Positions 59,849 to 64,000 of a stretch of DNA of 64,000 nucleotides are shown here, piece by piece. The notes beneath the pieces are model-generated. The model saw nothing but the letters and a program-made list of their open reading frames with translations. It searched no databases and was not told where the DNA came from. The position numbers and the translations under genes are program-made. How positions within the stretch are numbered: position 1 is the first letter of the stretch; each line of letters opens with the position of its first letter. The DNA comes from Apoda limacodes (Eukaryota; Arthropoda; Insecta; Lepidoptera; Limacodidae), in contig OX291543.1 in the NCBI GenBank assembly GCA_946406115.1, forward strand, positions 31,956,815 to 32,020,814, written 5' to 3'.

Positions 59849-60049
59849 TTGGAAAATCAACTTTACCAAGCGATAATCACAAGAGCAGAGACTAAAAGTA
59901 AATTGGAATATAGACTTATTAAAGTTTTTCAATTTATTGACAAATGTCAAAGTACAGGCTTAAACACATTACCTATAGGTAAAACCATAACCAAACAAAC
60001 TTTACTTTTTAACAGTCGATCAGTTAAACAGTTACTGAAAGATAAGTAA
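59849..60049 (+). CDS. Possible terminal exon or open fragment, unidentified
   Basis: An acceptor-like 'ttcaaaatag' ends at 59848; 66 codons stay open to TAA at 60047-60049 in AT-rich DNA. The product is Lys/Gln/Leu-rich ('ENQLYQAIITRAETKSKLEY', 'RLIKVFQFIDKC'). It opens in phase 0. I do not recognise it; it could also be a transposon relic. Confidence 0.3.
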   Translation: MENQLYQAIITRAETKSKLEYRLIKVFQFIDKCQSTGLNTLPIGKTITKQTLLFNSRSVKQLLKDK

Positions 60050-60547
60050 AGCTCAAATGCATCTGTGGTATTGTTAAGATTTCAACTTCAACATTAAAAT
60101 ATAAACATTGCAGTCTTTTGCCATCTCGGTAACATTCAGTACTGTCTACTGAGTAAAAATATTCACTTTTGGGATGCCCCTTAAAATTGATATACAGTGG
60201 TATAACATAATTGTCAGTCAGAGGCACAAGTTATATCTATCGACACTGTCACTAAGTATAGTTTCAGCATGGAAGTTGAAAGATACATAAGGGCACTGGA
60301 TTAAACCAATTAATTGCTTTGCACATACGGCAGTCAAAATTGTCATTGTCATATAATTCATTAAGGTATCTTGAGACGCAGTTATTTCTTTTGTTACACA
60401 TTTATGCTTTCTTCATCCGAATGTTCTGTTCATCATGTATTTCTTAAATTGGTTAGTCTAACGAGACCACTGCCTGTAAATACAAAATATTAAGGCTAAG
60501 CTAAATGTTGTGACCCTAACATCAGGCTCAGACCACACTGTTGATTA
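60050..60547. other. No recognised feature
   Basis: AT-rich sequence; minus-strand open frame 60024-60227 is unsupported. Confidence 0.4.
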
Positions 60548-60583
60548 AAGTGCACAAAGCCGCTAAAGAAGTTTTTACTTCAA
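60548..60583. repeat. Repeat family Y, 3' terminal scrap
   Basis: 'agtgcacaaagccgctaaag' followed by 'aagtttttacttc' is the right end of the family; nothing else of it is visible here. Confidence 0.55.
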
Positions 60584-61459
60584 TAATATAAATTATAGCA
60601 AGCCATATGACGATATTTTGCCATAGTAAACTGAATGACCAATGACCACACACTTAGCTTTAAATATATTTCAGATTTGTATGGATATATTTTGTGCAAT
60701 GAGATGATAGTTTAATCGGATGTGCAGTTTTCTGCTCGTTTTCAAAATCGATTCCTGTTGTCCTTTTGCAAGTTTTAGACTGGAAAAAAAAACATGGCTT
60801 TCATCATTCTACATTATTTAACTAGTAAGTCAATGTATTTGTTTTTATGATATATGTTAAAATCTCGCTTTAAAAAAATAAAGTTTTCTCTCTCGTTTTT
60901 CTATTTTTAATTCATAACTCCTTATCAACTAGTAGCAGGAACATAACTTATTTCATAATTAAAAATAAAGCTAGAAAATTACTGTTATAGAATTTTTATA
61001 TCTTATTGTGATACAATTGTAATTATTTTCCACTTTTTATGGTAAGCTGGTCGCCTATCTATAATATATTTTTGCCACTGAAAAATGAGGTCTATTTGAG
61101 ATAAACATTGTCGATTTCAGCTTAACGCACATGAAGCAAATGTATATGCGCGTTAGGGGCTCTCTTAAACTGTTTTACAACGACTTCTCAGTCACAGTTT
61201 ATTTCCACACTGACGAGTAAAATTTTACCGACTTCGGCTGTGTGATTCAACTTGCGACATTACTAAATAATTACAGATTTTTGTATACATATTATTTGAA
61301 CTCGCTAATCTCATAAACGAGATATCTACTAGTCCAATTTAAGAACATATTTTTGCATTAGGTAGCCTGTATATTGAGAAAGGTTATTAGGTTATTCATT
61401 ACATAAAGACTTTTTAACAAACAATCAAACCGATGAAAAAAACTAATAAAAACCTTTCC
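60584..61459. other. No recognised feature
   Basis: AT-rich sequence. Confidence 0.4.
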
Positions 61460-61632
61460 TCCCTGCCAAGGTTCTCTCTAAGGACTACAGTATGGCGTTT
61501 TTCAATAAAGAAGTTATTAGATTTCGGTTTCGGCAACGTGCGAGTGATGCCCCAGGTGTTGCAAGCGTTAATAGGCTGCGGTGACCGCTTACCATCAGGC
61601 GGACTGCAAGCTTGTTTGCCACCTTGGTATTA
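61460..61632 (+). mobile_element. Jockey-type LINE 3' fragment
   Basis: 'ctgccaaggttctctctaag', 'cgcgagtgatgcc'-type words, 'gtgaccgcttaccatcaggc' and 'gcttgtttgccaccttggta' mark the 3' end of the family on the plus strand, running into a short A-rich end. Confidence 0.7.
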
Positions 61633-61662
61633 AAATGAAACCGTCCGGTCAAACCGGTATTA

Positions 61663-61731
61663 AATTATTTGCAGTCGCGCTCGCACAGATGCGATGACCG
61701 CTGTCATAGGCGAGCGCGTCGGCAAATAATT
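61663..61731. repeat. CpG-rich hairpin, 22-bp arms
   Basis: Arms 61663-61684 ('aattatttgcagtcgcgctc..') and 61710-61731 pair at 20 of 22 positions around a 25-nt loop. 'accggt' words flank it (61653-61658 and about 61760). It starts about 30 bp after the LINE fragment ends. Confidence 0.7.
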
Positions 61732-61769
61732 ATGCGCGCACAACAGAGACATATAGTGACCGGTCATAG

Positions 61770-62340
61770 AAACGAATTACTTCCTGCTTCACGTCCGTGC
61801 TATAATCGAATATTTGTAGGCTAGTTTTTTGGCGTCGATTCAAATTACTTACTAACATTCGTTTAGGAGCTTAATCATTTATTTATTTTATAACTTTTTC
61901 GTCGGTTTGGTATTTTGAGTAGGCCGGCTTAAATTTCTAATTAAAAAAAGAAAATAACATTCAGAAGAATTTAAGAACTAGGTCCAAAGTTCTGTTCAGG
62001 ATAAATTAAAAATTCCAAACACTAGGTAGCTGCTGTAAACCGTAGTGGAGCTCCCTCGACTGCCTTCCACCACCATCATCAAATCCTCCAGGTCTCCATT
62101 AGGTTGTACTGTATCATCAGAACTACATATGCCAAGTTTCAACAAAATCGGTTTATTCGGTAATAAATCGGTATTTTTTTCAAATTTTTTTTTTAATTAA
62201 TATATAAAATTTCACTTTTCAATTTAAACCTTTTTCCCTCTTTCTTTGTTAAGCTTTAGCGGAAATGTTAAGAATTCCGAAGCCAAATGCCAAGAAACGA
62301 ATCCTTATAGTTTCATCAGGTCCGTCCGTATGTCATAACC
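61770..62340. other. No recognised gene; dispersed-repeat scraps
   Basis: At 62085-62165 'atgccaagtttcaacaaaat' with 'cggttta' is part of a very common lepidopteran repeat. No gene. Confidence 0.4.
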
Positions 62341-62349
62341 TTATGATTT

Positions 62350-62480
62350 CACCATAATTGGTGTAATGGGTGTGGGCTCGATTCCCGCACAAGACAAACA
62401 TTTGTGTGATGAACGTGTAAGAGACTGGGGTGTCTCCTGTGTATAATATGTATGTTATTACAATAAAAGAATAGACTTAA
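62350..62480 (+). mobile_element. SINE fragment
   Basis: 'gggctcgattcccgcacaag' (B-box-like) followed by 'acaaacatttgtgtgatgaa' is a typical lepidopteran SINE body. Confidence 0.55.
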
Positions 62481-62921
62481 ATCACAAGTGTCACCTTCGA
62501 AGTGGTACTTTGTCACCACTTCTATCAGCGCAGTTTTCGTGGACTGTTTTACACGTGCACTGTAATGAATCTAGTCCTGTGTTGGTGGATCTACAAAGTT
62601 GTTTGTCTGAAGCTTTTCTTATATTTTTTATGTATGTTCGAACCATCTAGAGTAATAAAATTTTAATACAAATAAGTCATAGACATTTAAGTACTGATCC
62701 AATTCGCCCCAAAAGACATAATTCTATTCGCCCTATATCAAAGGTCTTTGAAAACATGTCATGAAAAACAACATCTATATACCTATAAAAAATCATCTGT
62801 AGCTTTGTTTGAAGTCGGTTAAACACCTTATTTTATCATAGCTTATATAGGGTATAAGTTATTCTAATAGGCATAAATCCTAAATATAATAAATTCATAA
62901 CTCCAATAGGTACTACTTTTT
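62481..62921. other. 3' flank of the GST exon, nothing else recognised
   Basis: It probably includes the 3' UTR of the glutathione S-transferase gene read on the minus strand. Confidence 0.4.
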
Positions 62922-63095
62922 TTAATATATCCATTTTTTTGGCGATTTATCACTATAAGCTTTGACTTTAGGGATGGCATAGACAGTGTCAAAGAGCCTT
63001 TTGAAGCTGGGGTATTTGGAGTCAAGGTCTGGTATCCTCAGCATACTTCTGACGTACTCGTACATGCCCGCGAAATGAAAGTCAGCCCAAGTCAA
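62922..63095 (-). CDS. Sigma-class glutathione S-transferase, last exon (partial gene)
   Basis: On the minus strand an acceptor ('ttgtctctttccag') is followed by 57 codons and TAA at 62922-62924. It begins LTWADFHFAGMYEYV, continues 'IPDLDSKYPSFKRLF' and ends 'YAIPKVKAYSDKSPKKWIY'. The LTWAD..FAG block is helix 6 of the C-terminal domain, with the T-x-x-D N-capping box, and the following helices and '..IPKVKA' close sigma GSTs. Cytosolic sigma GSTs conjugate glutathione to electrophiles such as lipid peroxidation products; some make prostaglandins. The glutathione-binding N-terminal domain must lie beyond position 64000. The basic/aromatic end is slightly unusual for the family. Confidence 0.85.
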   Translation of the reverse strand: MTWADFHFAGMYEYVRSMLRIPDLDSKYPSFKRLFDTVYAIPKVKAYSDKSPKKWIY

Positions 63096-63550
63096 CTGGA
63101 AAGAGACAATATCTATTGTACAATTTTTAGGTGTTATCGGTAATAAACGGAAATTTGAGGTTTTTTTTTATGTTCCTGTAACCTGCAAGAGTTTGCCTGC
63201 AAAATAGACATTTGAGCTAATGAAATTTACCTATTTTAACATGTTTTCCTCACTTTAGCGCAAAAGTTGACTACGCACCCGTGGTGAGAATAATATAAGT
63301 GAGCTTTATTGCGTTATGGTGAGTTATTGACTTTATCTGTAGAAATTGTCATGTTAGTGTCTTAATATATAAAATTATAAAAACATCTGTACAAAACCTA
63401 CCTTAACTCCTAAGTAGATAGGTACCAACACCCCTAGTAGATAAACTATTTTATTCAATAAATAGGTAATAAAATCGTTCATAGATAATATTTCTCTTTA
63501 TAAACAGAAATATGAGGTTTTTTCAAGTTAAATTACACGTTAGCCTAAAT
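63096..63550. other. Intron of the GST gene, no exon seen
   Basis: AT-rich sequence upstream of the last GST exon (minus strand). No other GST exon was recognised before the window edge. Confidence 0.5.
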
Positions 63551-63554
63551 TTAA

Positions 63555-63660
63555 CTCAGTGGTGGTTCAAGGGTTTCGATTTCACCGTGTGCGCCGCGTG
63601 GCAGAGGTTCAAACCCAGCGTACCCATTGGTACCGATGAGTCTTTTTCTTAATTTCCCAA
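63555..63660 (+). mobile_element. tRNA-derived SINE head
   Basis: 'cagtggtggttcaagggttt' (A-box region) and 'agaggttcaaacccagcgt' (B-box region) match the head of the SINE at 33587-33790, followed by 'gagtctttttcttaatttc'. Confidence 0.6.
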
Positions 63661-63665
63661 GCTGC

Positions 63666-63935
63666 CCCCCCCCCCCCTAGGTGCCCATAACCTGAAGGAA
63701 TTTGCTCAAAATGAACATGTTCACTATATTAAAATAACATTTTCTATCAGGTCTGCCCCCCCCCCCTAGCCAAGCCTGCCCCCCCCAAATCCAAAAGCTG
63801 GCTACGCCCATGCCTGCATACGTCAGAAAAATAAGACGTATGTTAAAGTCCACAATCCGCACTGGGCCTGCGTGTGGACTATGGTCTAAATCGCCCTCGG
63901 TGAGGGTAGGCCGTGCCCAAACAGCGTACACAGCG
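63666..63935 (+). repeat. Poly-C runs and SINE tail
   Basis: Two C homopolymers (63666-63677 and about 63757-63766) and 'gcccccccc' near 63779-63787 alternate with 'aaaagctggctacgccca'. At 63845-63925 the SINE body 'cacaatccgcactgggcctg', 'gtggactatggtctaaatcg' and 'ccctcggtgagggtaggccg' follows. The minus open frame 63677-63931 is a shadow. Confidence 0.6.
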
Positions 63936-64000
63936 TATGCAGCTGATAAAGAGTAATAATTTTATGTAAACTTAGTTATTACCGCATCAAGTGTATATTT

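Overview
The window looks like nuclear DNA of a lepidopteran (moth or butterfly). It is AT-rich, its genes are split by introns with GT..AG borders, and it is crowded with remnants of repeat families typical of Lepidoptera: Jockey-type LINE tails, SINEs with the 'cacaatccgcactgggc' and 'aaacatcgtgaggaaacctg' modules, an element ending in 'gagtcggactcgc', and MITEs. No bacterial-type operons, rRNA arrays or CRISPR were seen.

Genes. (1) A ZCCHC24-type zinc-finger gene runs on the + strand from 2672 to 28070 in four coding exons (2672-2782, 18872-19066, 27222-27386, 27957-28070). All junctions are in phase 0 and the joined product is 194 residues. Its 16-kb and 8-kb introns hold most of the mobile DNA in the left half. 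(2) Two paralogous single-exon genes on the - strand, 41763-41981 and 53096-53368, encode small secreted pre-propeptides. Each has a signal peptide, a short pro-segment ending in HFEKR, and an acidic mature peptide ending in a conserved basic HRIRV(L/M)P(A/G)FLH tail. Both have a TATA box and a nearby TGATAA motif. I do not recognise this family. (3) At 57400-57543 (+) there is an internal 144-bp exon of an unidentified gene, and at 59445-59523 and 59849-60049 there are two weaker candidate terminal exons. (4) At 62922-63095 (-) lies the last exon of a sigma-class glutathione S-transferase whose other exons are beyond the right edge.

Mobile and repeated DNA. 3.7-9.4 kb: four copies of a short element carrying a piece of 5S rRNA that includes the internal promoter region (SINE3-like). 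11.6-12.1 kb: a 422-bp Harbinger-type MITE with TTA target duplications. 17.7-18.8 kb: a 5'-truncated LINE with an open ORF and a 14-bp target duplication, inserted in an older repeat that has an uninterrupted relative at 14.6-15.1 kb. 23.2-25.1 kb: a LINE remnant whose reverse transcriptase is split by a 42-unit minisatellite of mixed 14- and 18-bp units. 27.4-27.7 kb: a 93-bp-arm hairpin inside the last ZCCHC24 intron. 35.4-37.4 kb: a roughly 2-kb inverted repeat interrupted by a Jockey fragment. 39.7-41.6 and 42.8-43.7 kb: further LINE remnants. 45-47.3 kb: degenerate hAT, mariner-like and THAP-domain fragments. 48.4-50.9 kb: a long decayed LINE. 51.0-51.3 kb: four 64-bp tandem repeats. 47-60.6 kb: several copies of an element that starts with the palindrome GCACTCCGGGAGTGC.

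The genes do not form an evident pathway. The most unusual items are the peptide gene pair, the 5S-derived SINE and the intronic hairpin. All identifications come from reading the sequence and from remembered family signatures; no database search was done.
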